From: an uncultured bacterium | GTDB lineage: Bacteria; Verrucomicrobiota; Kiritimatiellia; CAIKKV01; CAIJXV01 | Direction: 5' to 3' | Assembly (NCBI GenBank): GCA_903824675.1 | Contig: CAIJXV010000005.1 | Location: 1 to 64,000 of the forward strand | Length of the DNA: 64,000 bases | Shown here: one piece after another, positions 45,557-55,452 of the stretch | Layout: every line of letters begins with the position of its first letter | How positions within the stretch are numbered: the first letter of the stretch is position 1 | Program-made: the position numbers and the translations under genes | Notes under the pieces: generated by a model | The model's input: the letters and a program-made list of their open reading frames with translations, nothing else | Database searches by the model: none | Told to the model about the DNA's origin: nothing

Positions 45557-46561
45557 ATCAACTCGAGAGAACGAATTCACGCAGCCATGGACCACAAACC
45601 GGCCGATCGTGTTCCTGCCCGTTTAAATGCCTATGGCCCCGAGCCCGAAGCCCTGGCAAAGAATCTGGGGATCCCCCTCACGGGCAACTGGCTCATTCGC
45701 CTGCATGAACGCCTGCGGATCGACATGGTCAAGGTGGAGCCCTGGATGACTCCTGCGGTTGAAGCCCTCCATATCCCGGAGTGTGATGGTCCCTGGCAGG
45801 CGCTGGAACGCTTGGATCAGGTCGATCGTCGATGGGCGGATCTTCATCGTCATCCCGACAGCTTTAATTATGATCATTTGCCGGCTTTCATTGAGAGTTG
45901 GGACGCTACGGGGAATCCCCCGGCGATTCAACTGGGACTGGGGGGGCTGTTCGGCGTTGTCCGTCGGCTTCGCGGCGATACGCAGGCCCTGATCGATCTC
46001 GCCGAGGGGCATGAGATCATGATCCATATTCTCGATACCCTGGAGAACTATTGTTCCGGTCTTATCGACAAGGCCCATTCGGCGTTGGGCGGGAGGATCG
46101 ATCAAATCTATGTGGGAGACGAATTGGGAATGCAGACCGGCCTGATGTATTCACCGGCCAGTATTCGCGAATTCTTTTTTCCGCGCTTCAAGCGCCTCTT
46201 CGCGCGTTGCCATCGTTACGGTTACCGGACTTTTTATCATAGTTGTGGCGCCATCGAACCGCTGATTCCTGATTTAATCGATCTGGGCGTCGATGTGCTC
46301 AATCCCATTCAGCCGTATGTGCCCGGCATGGACCCCGAAGGTCTCGCTGCCAAGTATGGCGGACGAATCTGCTTTTGCGGCGGATTGGACATGCAACGCC
46401 TGATGCCGTTTGGGACTCCCGCCGAAATTCGTGCTGAGGCGCGGCGTTATATGAAATGCCTTTCGCCCGGCTATATTCTGGATTACGCGAATGTTTTACA
46501 TCCGGATATCCCGACGGAAAACAGCCTCGCTTTGTACGACGCTCCGAGGACTGATTTTTAA
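45557..46561 (+). CDS. Uroporphyrinogen decarboxylase (URO-D) family protein
   Basis: The URO-D/MtaA/CmuA TIM-barrel family: GDELGMQTGLMYSP, FYHSCGAIEPLIPDLIDLGVDVLNPIQPYVPGMDPEGLAAKYGGRICFCGGLDMQ. In such non-heme relatives the HSCG motif binds zinc, pointing to a methyltransferase-like enzyme. The first ATG (45587) would drop NSRERIHAA, a typical family start, whereas in frame upstream an AAGGAG at 45546-45551 is followed 5 bases on by ATC 45557. The coordinates given use that ATC; from the ATG the length is 324 aa instead of 334. Substrate unknown. Confidence 0.8.
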   Translation: MNSRERIHAAMDHKPADRVPARLNAYGPEPEALAKNLGIPLTGNWLIRLHERLRIDMVKVEPWMTPAVEALHIPECDGPWQALERLDQVDRRWADLHRHPDSFNYDHLPAFIESWDATGNPPAIQLGLGGLFGVVRRLRGDTQALIDLAEGHEIMIHILDTLENYCSGLIDKAHSALGGRIDQIYVGDELGMQTGLMYSPASIREFFFPRFKRLFARCHRYGYRTFYHSCGAIEPLIPDLIDLGVDVLNPIQPYVPGMDPEGLAAKYGGRICFCGGLDMQRLMPFGTPAEIRAEARRYMKCLSPGYILDYANVLHPDIPTENSLALYDAPRTDF

Positions 46562-46640
46562 TCTGAACGTCTTACCTTCAAAATTCGGACCTCATCATTC
46601 GTCAATCTGCGGTTTGAATGCGATCCAGAATTCCGCGCGC

Positions 46641-47846
46641 TCACTCCCCGGCTGTCCAGTGTCCCCGTTTAAGCGACTCCCGCCCGAAGCGGCTACGGAT
46701 TCTGTCGACGGCTCGGTCCAGCGCTCCATCGCGACGGTGGGTTGTCGGAGGCGGAGCGAATTCCGGGAAGAGCAGCAGTTCCGATGGCGGACATTGGCCC
46801 GGAACACTCAGATGGGAGACGCCCACGCCGAGCAAGCGGATCGCTTGTTGGGGATTGAGTCGTTCGAACAACTCCATCACACAATGCAGAAGGGCTCGAT
46901 CGGTATTGATCGGTTCGGGCAGCGTCATTTGTCGGGTCAGGGTCTTGAAGTCGGAATAGCGCACTTTGATCTGGGCCGTGCGGGCGACCCAGCCTCCTGC
47001 GCGCAGGCGCGAAGCCACCTCTTCGGATAGTTCAAGCAGGACTTGCCGCCAGGCCGTCGCGTCGGTGGAATCCACGTCAAACGTGGTCTCGTTGGAAATG
47101 CTTTTTTCTTCGCGACGGGGGTCCAGATTGCGCTCGTCGAGTCCATCCGCCAGTCCCTTGAGATGCGCGGCTAGCCCTTTGCCCAGGATGGACTCCAAAT
47201 GGCGTTCCTCAAAACGCTGAACATCACCGATGGTTTTCAGGCCGACTTTCAGCAGAACGGATTCGGTGACCCGGCCCACTCCCCAAAGACGCCCGATGGG
47301 CAGAAGGGCGAGAAACCTGCGGATAGTGTCGGGATCGTCGGGGATGATAGTCAGCCCGTCCGGTTTATTGAAATCACTGGCCACTTTGGCGAGGAACTTA
47401 TTGCGGGCAATACCGATCGAGGCGGTGAGTCCGAGCTCCTTCCGAATTTTAGCTTTAAGGGTCTGTGCGAGGTGTTCCATAGACGGCCAGAGATGACGGA
47501 TTCCAGCCAGATCGATGAAGGCTTCATCGACCGAAACCGGCTCGATGTCGGGCGAAAACGTTTCGAGCAGCGTCATCAGCTGATGGGAGACTTCTTCGTA
47601 ACGATGCATCCGGGGTTTGACAAAAATACCCTGGGGACAGAGTTTGCCTGCGGTTCGGGATGGCATGGCCGAACGCACTCCGAAAACCCGCGCTTCATAA
47701 GAGCAGGTTGAAATGACTCCGCGTCGATCGGGGGGGGAACCGACAATGACCGGTTTGCCGCGCCATTCAGGATGGTCGCGTTGTTCAATAGCCGCGAAGA
47801 AGGCGTCCATGTCGAGATGAAGAAAGGAACGGAGGGGGACGGTCAT
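46641..47846 (-). CDS. dinB: DNA polymerase IV (Y family)
   Basis: The 401-aa protein starts TVPLRSFLHLDMDAFFAAIEQRD with the catalytic Asp pair; SVDEAFIDLAGI near residue 105 supplies the next acidic residues. GKPVIVGSPPDRRGVISTCSYEARVFGVRSAMPS is the DinB finger/palm signature. It makes translesion synthesis. Its start overlaps the mutY stop by 4 bases, in the order mfd-mutY-dinB, so all three repair genes are cotranscribed. Confidence 0.95.
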   Translation of the reverse strand: MTVPLRSFLHLDMDAFFAAIEQRDHPEWRGKPVIVGSPPDRRGVISTCSYEARVFGVRSAMPSRTAGKLCPQGIFVKPRMHRYEEVSHQLMTLLETFSPDIEPVSVDEAFIDLAGIRHLWPSMEHLAQTLKAKIRKELGLTASIGIARNKFLAKVASDFNKPDGLTIIPDDPDTIRRFLALLPIGRLWGVGRVTESVLLKVGLKTIGDVQRFEERHLESILGKGLAAHLKGLADGLDERNLDPRREEKSISNETTFDVDSTDATAWRQVLLELSEEVASRLRAGGWVARTAQIKVRYSDFKTLTRQMTLPEPINTDRALLHCVMELFERLNPQQAIRLLGVGVSHLSVPGQCPPSELLLFPEFAPPPTTHRRDGALDRAVDRIRSRFGRESLKRGHWTAGE

Positions 47847-49018
47847 GGAGCTTGATCTTTCGAGATACGCTTGATGCGCGGCCTCAAAGAAGGCGAGCGA
47901 TTCGGTGAGTAATATTCAGATGGGTCCATCTGGATGGCTGTGGCGATGCGTCGATTGGCGCGGGGCATGGGGTAACGGTTCAACTCGGCGGGTTTGATCC
48001 AGCGTAAGGCGGATGAAGAATGAGGGGCCGCCCGCCCGGCGATCCAACGGCACCTAAAGGCGGTCAACGTGATGCGAAAATGGCTATAGGCCTGTTGCAA
48101 AGTGAGATACGGCTTATCGATGGTGACCGTCAAACCGGTTTCCTCATGAATTTCACGAATGGCGGTTTGGGCGAGAGATTCGCGGCCTTCTCGTTTCCCT
48201 CCGGGAAATTCCCATAATCCACCTAACATTTGACTTTCCTTGCGTCGGGCGATGAGAATCTGGCCTTCCTTCCAGATGATTCCAACGGCGATACGATAAT
48301 GAGGAATTGTCCGGGACGGCGTGGATGGCTTTGCCGGCGGGTTCGCTGTGTCAAATGCACAATATTTACGAATGGGGCATGCAGGGCAATCTGGTTGACG
48401 GGGGATGCATATCAGTGCGCCCAGTTCCATGAGGGCTTGGGTAAAATCAGAAGGGGGCTGGCTGGCGAGGGCCGGTTCAAGAAATGCCGTCACTCCGGCC
48501 AATGTGCGCACGGATCGGTCGGGTAGGGGCTGTCCCCGCAGGCGTCCGACGACGCGCAGAACATTGCCGTCGATTGCGGGGGCGGGACGATGGAAAGCGA
48601 TTGCCATCACTGCGCCGACGGTGTAGGGGCCGAATCCCGGAAGACTGCGCAAGGCCTCGGGATCAGACGGAATGATGCCGTTGTGATTTTGAATAATCAG
48701 TTGGGCAGTCCGATGGAGATTCCGGGCGCGGGCATAATAACCGAGTCCTTCCCAGAGCTTGAGTACTGACTCAAGCCGGGCCTGGGCCAGACTTTGGAGG
48801 GTCGGAAATCGTTGAATGAATCGTTCGAAATAGGGAATAACCGTGTTCACCTGGGTTTGTTGGAGCATGAATTCGCTGACGACGACTTTGTAGGGGGCAG
48901 GATCGTCTCTCCAGGGCATGGGCCGGTGATCCTGTTGGAACCAACGGACCAGCGCAGAAGACCAAGGGGGCGGGCGGGGCTGTTTCGGAGCAGATCTTGA
49001 AGGTGCGGTTGTTTTCAT
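47843..49018 (-). CDS. mutY: A/G-specific adenine glycosylase MutY
   Basis: The 391-aa protein has the HhH motif LRSLPGFGPYTVGAVMAIAFHRPAPAIDGNVLRVVGRL with catalytic Asp, then the 4Fe-4S cluster C-x6-C-x2-C-x5-C (CIPRQPDCPACPIRKYC, about residues 205-221). A C-terminal Nudix-like domain with IIWKEGQILIARRKESQMLGGLWEFPGGKREG recognises 8-oxoguanine. It removes A mispaired with 8-oxoG. ATG overlaps the mfd stop (ATGA). Confidence 0.95.
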   Translation of the reverse strand: MKTTAPSRSAPKQPRPPPWSSALVRWFQQDHRPMPWRDDPAPYKVVVSEFMLQQTQVNTVIPYFERFIQRFPTLQSLAQARLESVLKLWEGLGYYARARNLHRTAQLIIQNHNGIIPSDPEALRSLPGFGPYTVGAVMAIAFHRPAPAIDGNVLRVVGRLRGQPLPDRSVRTLAGVTAFLEPALASQPPSDFTQALMELGALICIPRQPDCPACPIRKYCAFDTANPPAKPSTPSRTIPHYRIAVGIIWKEGQILIARRKESQMLGGLWEFPGGKREGRESLAQTAIREIHEETGLTVTIDKPYLTLQQAYSHFRITLTAFRCRWIAGRAAPHSSSALRWIKPAELNRYPMPRANRRIATAIQMDPSEYYSPNRSPSLRPRIKRISKDQAP

Positions 49019-52000
49019 AATTGTCCAACGATGCGGATCAGTTCACGAAGACGGGCAGCGGGCGCCTTGGTTTTAAGACGCGGTAAAAGTCCGTCTTCAA
49101 GCAGGGCGAGTTGGCCACCCCGGGATGCGAGAATCCGTTCCTCCCGGGTCTCGAGCGATGTGAGACCTCTTCCGGCGGCGGCAATGCGAAGGCGCGCCAT
49201 TAACAAGAGGCGTTCGACGGCGGGGGGGCGGGGACCGAACCGGTCGGCAAATTCGTCCCGCAGTCGATCCACCTCGGTGGCGCGGCTACATTCGGCAATC
49301 TTCCGGTAGAGACTGACCCGAAGGCGTTCATCATCGATATAATCGACCGGAATAGCGGCCGAGTTGTCGGCGGCGGCCGATGCGGGGGTAAGGTCGATAA
49401 AGTCGAGGCGCAACTCGATTTCAGCGAGAGGGGGAAGGGTTTCGCCTTTCTGTCGGGCAATGGTGCGTTTCAGCAGTTGGCAATAGAGCCCGAATCCGAC
49501 CGCGCCAATGTGGCCGCTTTGTTCGGAGCCCAGCAGATTCCCGGCGCCGCGGATTTCAAGATCGCGCAGAGCGAGGCGGAATCCGGCGCCCAGCGCCGAA
49601 TGCTGCGTGATGGCTTGAATCCGTTTGCGGGCGATGGGGTCGATCCCGGCTTGATTGGGCAGAAGCAAATAGGCATAAGCTTGGCAGCTCGCCCGGCCGA
49701 CGCGGCCCCGCAATTGATAAAGTTCGGCGAGTCCGAACCGGTCGGCGCGGTCGATGAGGATCGTGTTGGCATTGGGGATATCCATGCCGCTTTCGACAAT
49801 GGTGGTGCTGAGGAGAATATCGCACTCATTGCGAACAAACCGTTCCATGATTTCCGCCAGAGCGGCGGCGGGCATCTGGCCGTGGGCAATTTCGATCCGG
49901 GCTTCCGGCACCAGGCGATGCAATCGTTCCCGGACCCGGTCGATGCTCAGGATGCGATTATGAATAAAAAAAACCTGCCCTTCCCGGTTGAGTTCACGAA
50001 GGATGGCCGAGCGCAGGACTTCGTCTGAATCCCGGGCCACGATGGTTTCGACGGCCTGGCGTTCCTGGGGCGGGGTCTGGATGGTGCTCAGATCGCGGGC
50101 GCCGGTCAGGCTTAGATAGAGCGTTCGGGGAATGGGGGTGGCGGTCAGCGTCAGGACATCGACCATGCGGCGGATCTGTTTGAATCGTTCCTTGTGTCGG
50201 ACGCCGAAACGTTGCTCTTCATCGATGATGACAAACCCGAGATCGCGGAAGACGATGCCCGGCTGTAGCAGTCCATGGGTTCCGATGACGATATCGATGG
50301 ATCCGTCGCGCAATCCGGCCAGGACACGTGCGCGTTCCGTTGGAGTACAGAAACGGCTCAGCATGGCCACGGCGACCGGGAAGGGAGCCATCCGTTCGCG
50401 GAAGGTATCGAAATGTTGCTGGGCGAGGACGGTGGTGGGAACCAGGACGGCGACCTGGCGGGCCGAAAGGACGGCCTTGAACGCCGCGCGCAAGGCCACT
50501 TCTGTTTTACCGTAGCCGGCATCACCGCAGATCAGGCGATCCATGGGCCGCGGCTTTTCCATGTCGCCTTTGGTATCGATGATGGCTCGATCCTGATCGG
50601 GTGTTTCCGCGAAAGGGAATGAGGCTTCAAATTCATGCTGCCAGGCGGTGTCCGGGGCGAAGGCGGTACCCACTTGACTTTCGCGGGCGGCCTGGGTTTC
50701 GAGCAACTCCGCGGCCATGTCTTCAATGGCGCGTTCGGCGGAGGCTTTTTCGCGTGCCCATCGTTTCCCTCCGAGGGCGTGGAGCGGGGCGGATCGTTTA
50801 CCGACGCCCACATACCGGGTCAGCAGATGGGCCTGGGAGACCGGGACATACAATTTGGCCTCATCGGCGTATTCAATGGCTAAAACTTCCTGCAGGGTGT
50901 TGTTCAGGGAGATTTCGCGCAGACCCAAGTAGCGTCCAATTCCGTTTTCCACATGGACCACCAGGTCTCCGGGCTCCATATCGGTCCAGTCGGTGATTCG
51001 CGCGCCACCGGGGGTGTCGCTCCGCCGGACGGAAGAGCGCCGCCGTTGGACTTTTTGGCCGTACAAATCGGATTCGGCCACCACCCAGAGATTCAAGGCC
51101 GGGCTATGGAATCCACCGGAGAGCGGTTGCTGGGGCTGAATTCCGGGATGAAGGATCGGCGGGGCTGTTTCTTTGAACCGTTCAGCCGTTCCGGGCGTAT
51201 CAAAAAACAGGAGTACAGATTGGCCGCGCCCCGCTTGCTGCGCGAGGTCCTCAAGCAAATGGTTTCGGGCGGCTGTGACGGCGTCGGGTGGCAGCGCGTT
51301 CCGGGCTTGGGCGCCCAGCGCCGGAATGGGCTTGAAATCGAGATCAAGGGGCGCACATTCGGTTGCGGATGGACCCGCGCCGATATAACAGTGTTGGAGG
51401 GTGTCATGGGCGGCACAGCGGGCCAGTAAATCATCAAACGCCAGACGGGGTTGCGTGGAGGAGACCGGCGCCTGATCGAAAAGTTCTGCGTGATGTTCAA
51501 TGGACGGGTAATCGGACCAGACCAGGATGGGATTATTAGCGAGATGATCGAGGAGGAAGCCCCACTCACCGCCTTTTTCTGCAGTGAAAGGGAGGATTCG
51601 GATTCGTTCAAGCCGGACTTGCGAGCGTTGGGAGAGAGGATCGAAGGTTCGAAGCGATTCCACGGTATTTCCGACGAATTCAATCCGGAGAGGTTCGGTT
51701 CGGTTGGGCGGCCAGAGGTCGACGATTCCGCCCCGGGCTGCGGCATCACCGGACGACTGGGCTTCAGGATTGAAGTGGAAACCGAAGGAGAGGAGGGTTT
51801 GAAGAAATTCTTCCCGCCGACAGGCTTGGCCCGGTGCGAGCTCGATGGCCCGGGCTTGGAGCGCGGATTGGGCCGGAACGGTTTGCAAGAGGCCCTGGAT
51901 GCAAGTGGCGATGACCGGTGCGGATTGCCCCTCAAGGGTTTCGAGAGCGGCCAGACGGGGACCATTGGCATCGGCATCCGCCGCCGAAGACGGGGTCGCC

Positions 52001-52281
52001 GGGCCGCGAAGTTCGGCCATGGGAAACAGGGTCGGTTCGGGATGGGTTGGGGGGCGCAGAGAGAGGAGGTCCCGGTGAAAATGATCCAGGGAACGGGGGC
52101 CGTCCCCGATCCAGAGAATTGGACGGCGGAGCGCGAGTGCGAGACCCCAGACCCAGAAAGCTTCAGCGCTGGTGGGGAGATCAGGGATCAGGGGGGGCAG
52201 ATCGGGTCGGGCCGAATCAAGGAATCGGCGACCAATCCAATTGACTAGAGGAGGGGTCCACATGGGTTGAAAGGATAGCAT
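49015..52281 (-). CDS. mfd: Transcription-repair coupling factor Mfd
   Basis: The 1,088-aa protein contains a UvrB-like N-terminal part (QSSGDAAARGGIVDLWPPNRTEPLRIEFVGN), the RNA-polymerase-binding CarD-like domain (MEPGDLVVHVENGIGRYLGL), and the RecG-type helicase: Walker A GDAGYGKTEVALRAAFK, DEEQRFGVRHKE, TATPIPRTL, QLRGRVGRASCQAYAYLL. It removes stalled RNA polymerase and recruits UvrA. Somewhat shorter than the 1,148 residues of E. coli, mostly in the N-terminal part. Confidence 0.95.
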   Translation of the reverse strand: MLSFQPMWTPPLVNWIGRRFLDSARPDLPPLIPDLPTSAEAFWVWGLALALRRPILWIGDGPRSLDHFHRDLLSLRPPTHPEPTLFPMAELRGPATPSSAADADANGPRLAALETLEGQSAPVIATCIQGLLQTVPAQSALQARAIELAPGQACRREEFLQTLLSFGFHFNPEAQSSGDAAARGGIVDLWPPNRTEPLRIEFVGNTVESLRTFDPLSQRSQVRLERIRILPFTAEKGGEWGFLLDHLANNPILVWSDYPSIEHHAELFDQAPVSSTQPRLAFDDLLARCAAHDTLQHCYIGAGPSATECAPLDLDFKPIPALGAQARNALPPDAVTAARNHLLEDLAQQAGRGQSVLLFFDTPGTAERFKETAPPILHPGIQPQQPLSGGFHSPALNLWVVAESDLYGQKVQRRRSSVRRSDTPGGARITDWTDMEPGDLVVHVENGIGRYLGLREISLNNTLQEVLAIEYADEAKLYVPVSQAHLLTRYVGVGKRSAPLHALGGKRWAREKASAERAIEDMAAELLETQAARESQVGTAFAPDTAWQHEFEASFPFAETPDQDRAIIDTKGDMEKPRPMDRLICGDAGYGKTEVALRAAFKAVLSARQVAVLVPTTVLAQQHFDTFRERMAPFPVAVAMLSRFCTPTERARVLAGLRDGSIDIVIGTHGLLQPGIVFRDLGFVIIDEEQRFGVRHKERFKQIRRMVDVLTLTATPIPRTLYLSLTGARDLSTIQTPPQERQAVETIVARDSDEVLRSAILRELNREGQVFFIHNRILSIDRVRERLHRLVPEARIEIAHGQMPAAALAEIMERFVRNECDILLSTTIVESGMDIPNANTILIDRADRFGLAELYQLRGRVGRASCQAYAYLLLPNQAGIDPIARKRIQAITQHSALGAGFRLALRDLEIRGAGNLLGSEQSGHIGAVGFGLYCQLLKRTIARQKGETLPPLAEIELRLDFIDLTPASAAADNSAAIPVDYIDDERLRVSLYRKIAECSRATEVDRLRDEFADRFGPRPPAVERLLLMARLRIAAAGRGLTSLETREERILASRGGQLALLEDGLLPRLKTKAPAARLRELIRIVGQL

Positions 52282-52466
52282 GTCGAGGGTCCCAGAACAA
52301 CTAAATGCCCTTTTTAAGGCATTATCGGCCTGTAATTTTCCTGTTTCCCCGGCTTGCCAACCGCAGGGCTCTTCGATAACATCCCCTTTTCCGAAAACGC
52401 CCGATTTGACTGTTGGGTTGGGATGAGGTGCATTGAAATGGCGGAACTGAAGGCAGGGAGGTATTG

Positions 52467-53744
52467 ATGCCCAATACAGTGTTGATTGGCGCCCAGTGGG
52501 GCGATGAAGGCAAGGGTAAAATCGTGGACGTTTTGTCCCGCGAAGCGGATGTTGTGGTCCGCTACCAAGGGGGCAGCAATGCCGGCCATACGATTGAAAT
52601 CGGGCCAGAGCGATATGTTTTGCACTTGGTCCCCTCTGGAATCCTGCATGCGGATAAAATCAATGTCATCGGCAACGGATTGGTGATCGATCCCATCGCG
52701 CTGGTATCCGAGATCCGGGATTTGCTTAAACGCGGGATTCAAGCCGCTGGCCGGTTATGGATCAGCGACCGCGCGCATCTCGCATTAGCCTATCACCAGG
52801 CGGTGGATGCTTCCCGGGAAGGACGGGCGGAGGGCGACCAGAAAATCGGGACCACCAAACGGGGTATCGGGCCAACTTATAGCGACAAGATGATGCGGAT
52901 TGGTTTGCGAATGGGGGACCTGGTTTCGGATGATTATCGCCGTTTGATCCCCCAGCGGTTGGAGGAGAAGAATCGCCAGCTTTGCGCCATGGGGGCCGCT
53001 CCTCTCGATTCTGCAGAGTTGGTGGCCCAGTTGGCCGAGGCTGCGGCCTTTCTGGCGCCCTATATCACCGACACCATTGTGCTTTTGAACCAGGCCTATC
53101 GGGCTGGGAAAAACATCCTGTTTGAAGGTGCACAGGGGACCATGCTGGATATTGATTTTGGGACCTATCCTTATGTCACCTCGTCCAATTCGACGTCGGG
53201 TGGCGCCTGTACAGGGACCGGACTTCCGCCGCAGTCGATTCAACGCGTGGTCGGAGTGATCAAGGCCTACACCACCCGGGTCGGCGAAGGGCCGTTCCCC
53301 ACCGAGTTGAATGATGCGACGGGTGAATTCATCCGCCAGCAAGGCCGTGAATTTGGCGCGACCACCGGGCGTCCGCGCCGGTGTGGCTGGTTTGACGCCG
53401 TGGTGGCCCGCTATGCGGCCATGATCAATGGTATTGATTGTTGGGCCATGACCAAAATTGACGTACTCGATCAGGTGAAGACCCTCCGGATCTGCACGGC
53501 TTACGAGGCCCATGGCCGCCGCTATGAGACCGTCCCGGCTGACATCCGGCTCCTGGCTGCCTGCAAGCCGGTGTATGAAGATTTCGAGGGCTGGCAGTCC
53601 AAGACCAGCGACATTAACCGATATGAGGACCTGCCCGTGCGTGCCCGGGCCTATATCGACCGGCTCTGTGCCATTACCGGGGTTCCCGCGGGCATCGTTT
53701 CCGTGGGTCCGCGCCGGGACAGCACTTTTCGCCTGACTCTTTGA
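52467..53744 (+). CDS. purA: Adenylosuccinate synthetase
   Basis: GGGAGG lies 6 bases before the ATG at 52467. The 425-aa GTP-dependent enzyme has GAQWGDEGKGKIVDVL, then GGSNAGHTI, GTTKRGIGPTYSDKMMR, LFEGAQGTMLDIDFGTYPYVTSSN, and TTGRPRRCGWFD. It joins IMP and Asp in AMP synthesis. It is the first gene of the run purA-uppS-cdsA-dxr-rseP-ispG, overlapping or lying only tens of bases from each next gene; having purA here is unusual compared with the common pyrH-frr-uppS order. Confidence 0.95.
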   Translation: MPNTVLIGAQWGDEGKGKIVDVLSREADVVVRYQGGSNAGHTIEIGPERYVLHLVPSGILHADKINVIGNGLVIDPIALVSEIRDLLKRGIQAAGRLWISDRAHLALAYHQAVDASREGRAEGDQKIGTTKRGIGPTYSDKMMRIGLRMGDLVSDDYRRLIPQRLEEKNRQLCAMGAAPLDSAELVAQLAEAAAFLAPYITDTIVLLNQAYRAGKNILFEGAQGTMLDIDFGTYPYVTSSNSTSGGACTGTGLPPQSIQRVVGVIKAYTTRVGEGPFPTELNDATGEFIRQQGREFGATTGRPRRCGWFDAVVARYAAMINGIDCWAMTKIDVLDQVKTLRICTAYEAHGRRYETVPADIRLLAACKPVYEDFEGWQSKTSDINRYEDLPVRARAYIDRLCAITGVPAGIVSVGPRRDSTFRLTL

Positions 53745-53764
53745 TGACCTGGGGAGGATCGACC

Positions 53765-54520
53765 GTGACGGATGCCACCAAGACCGGGACTCCATCCGGA
53801 GCCGTTGTCACCTCGATTCCCCGCCATGTGGCCATCATCATGGATGGAAATGGGCGCTGGGCTCGGCAGAAGGGATGGACGCGTCTAAAAGGTCACGAGG
53901 CGGGCGCCGAATCCGTTCGGGTGATCCTTCGTTGTTGCCGGGAGTGGGGCATCCACTATCTGACCCTGTATGCCTTCAGCGTCGAAAACTGGGTGCGACC
54001 TAAGCCGGAAATCGAAGGGTTGATGCGGTTGTTGGTCCATTTTCTCCGGAGTCGGGAATCGGAATTGCATGAACACCGCGTGCGGTTGAGGGCGATCGGA
54101 CGCCTGACCGATTTGCCCCTATCGGTGCAAACCGAATTGAAACGGGTGGAAGCTGCTACGGCTGCCTATACGGATGGGGAGTTGATCCTGGCGTTGAGTT
54201 ATGGGGGGCGGACGGAAATTGCCCAGGCGACCCGTGAAATCGGGCGCAAGGTCAAGGCCGGTGAGATCGATCCGGAAACCATCGATGAACGGACCGTGGC
54301 GGCCCATCTGTACGCTCCGGATATCCCGGATCCGGACCTGATGATCCGGACCAGTGGCGAAATGCGGTTGAGTAATTTTCTGCTCTGGCAGTTATCCTAT
54401 ACAGAGCTTTATGTGGCCGGTGTGATGTGGCCGGATTTTCGCGAGGCGGAATTCCGCATGGCCATTGAGGCGTATGGCGCTCGGCAGCGCCGGTTTGGCG
54501 ATACGGAAGTGAAGCACTAA
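53765..54520 (+). CDS. uppS: Isoprenyl transferase (undecaprenyl diphosphate synthase)
   Basis: GGGGAGG lies 7 bases before the GTG at 53765, giving 251 aa; an ATG at 53744 that overlaps the purA stop would extend it. The signature HVAIIMDGNGRWARQKGWTRLKGHEAGAESV (residues about 21-51) has the catalytic Asp. The later LRLSNFLLWQLSYTELYV and IRTSGEMRLSN are also typical. It makes the carrier lipid for peptidoglycan. Confidence 0.95.
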   Translation: MTDATKTGTPSGAVVTSIPRHVAIIMDGNGRWARQKGWTRLKGHEAGAESVRVILRCCREWGIHYLTLYAFSVENWVRPKPEIEGLMRLLVHFLRSRESELHEHRVRLRAIGRLTDLPLSVQTELKRVEAATAAYTDGELILALSYGGRTEIAQATREIGRKVKAGEIDPETIDERTVAAHLYAPDIPDPDLMIRTSGEMRLSNFLLWQLSYTELYVAGVMWPDFREAEFRMAIEAYGARQRRFGDTEVKH

Positions 54521-54536
54521 ACCCTGAGAGGGCGGG

Positions 54537-55436
54537 ATGCTCAACCAACGATTGATTAGTGGAGGTTTGCTGGGGAGCTCTTTTCTGCTCGCCGTCTTTT
54601 TTTTACCGGCCTTCTGTGTGGGTCCGGTTATGATGGCCCTGGTGAGTTTTGCCCTCTGGGAGTTTTACGGCTTGCTGGCGGCGGCGGGCATTCCCTCCTT
54701 TCGGGTGATCGGAACCGCCACCGGCGCGGCCTGGGTTGGGTTGACCGCGATCGGTTATCTGACGCCCGGCCGACTCCCCGGTTTCCTGGCGTCCGGCGAA
54801 GCCGAAATGTTTCTGCTGGCCCTGTTGGTGGTTGTGATTTGCGTCCGGATTTTTCCCCAAAAGAACAATGTCCAACCCCTCATGACCCTGGCCTGTACGG
54901 TTTTCGGGGTCCTCTACGTGGCTTTTTTTCTCAATTACATCCTGAAAATTGTGCTGGCGTGGGATACGCCCGTCTGGTCGGCGCACATCGGACGCACCGG
55001 GCGGATTTACGCCCTTTTCCTGGTCGTGGTGGTCAAGGTCACGGATATCGGTGCCTTTTTTGTCGGCCGCTCGCTGGGACGTCACAAGATGTTTCCCCGG
55101 ATCTCGCCGGGTAAGAGTTGGGAAGGATTGGCGGGTGGCCTGTTAAGCGGGGTGGCGGTCGGATTGGTTCTTTACGGTTTCTTCCGACTCCCCGGCGCCG
55201 ATGGCGTTATCCGGTTCGGCATGATTTCCATGACTTGGATCCAGGCCGGAGTGTTGAGCCTCATGCTTTCTGGAGTGGGCGTGCTTGGCGATCTGGTCGA
55301 GTCCTTATTGAAGCGGGCGACCAGCGCCAAGGATTCAGGGACGTTGATTCCCGGCATGGGTGGAATTCTTGACGTGCTGGACAGTCTGTTGCTCGGGGCT
55401 CCCTGTCTTTATTATTGTTTTCGCGTCTTATCCTAA
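54537..55436 (+). CDS. cdsA: Phosphatidate cytidylyltransferase
   Basis: The 299-aa integral membrane protein has about 8 helices and the CDS signature KVTDIGAFFVGRSLGRHKMFPRISPGKSWEGLAGGL near residues 165-200, with the Asp pair later (KRATSAKDSGTLIPGMGGILDVLDSLLL). It makes CDP-diacylglycerol for phospholipids. Located 16 bases after uppS. Confidence 0.95.
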   Translation: MLNQRLISGGLLGSSFLLAVFFLPAFCVGPVMMALVSFALWEFYGLLAAAGIPSFRVIGTATGAAWVGLTAIGYLTPGRLPGFLASGEAEMFLLALLVVVICVRIFPQKNNVQPLMTLACTVFGVLYVAFFLNYILKIVLAWDTPVWSAHIGRTGRIYALFLVVVVKVTDIGAFFVGRSLGRHKMFPRISPGKSWEGLAGGLLSGVAVGLVLYGFFRLPGADGVIRFGMISMTWIQAGVLSLMLSGVGVLGDLVESLLKRATSAKDSGTLIPGMGGILDVLDSLLLGAPCLYYCFRVLS

Positions 55437-55452
55437 TCGACGGGAAATCAAC

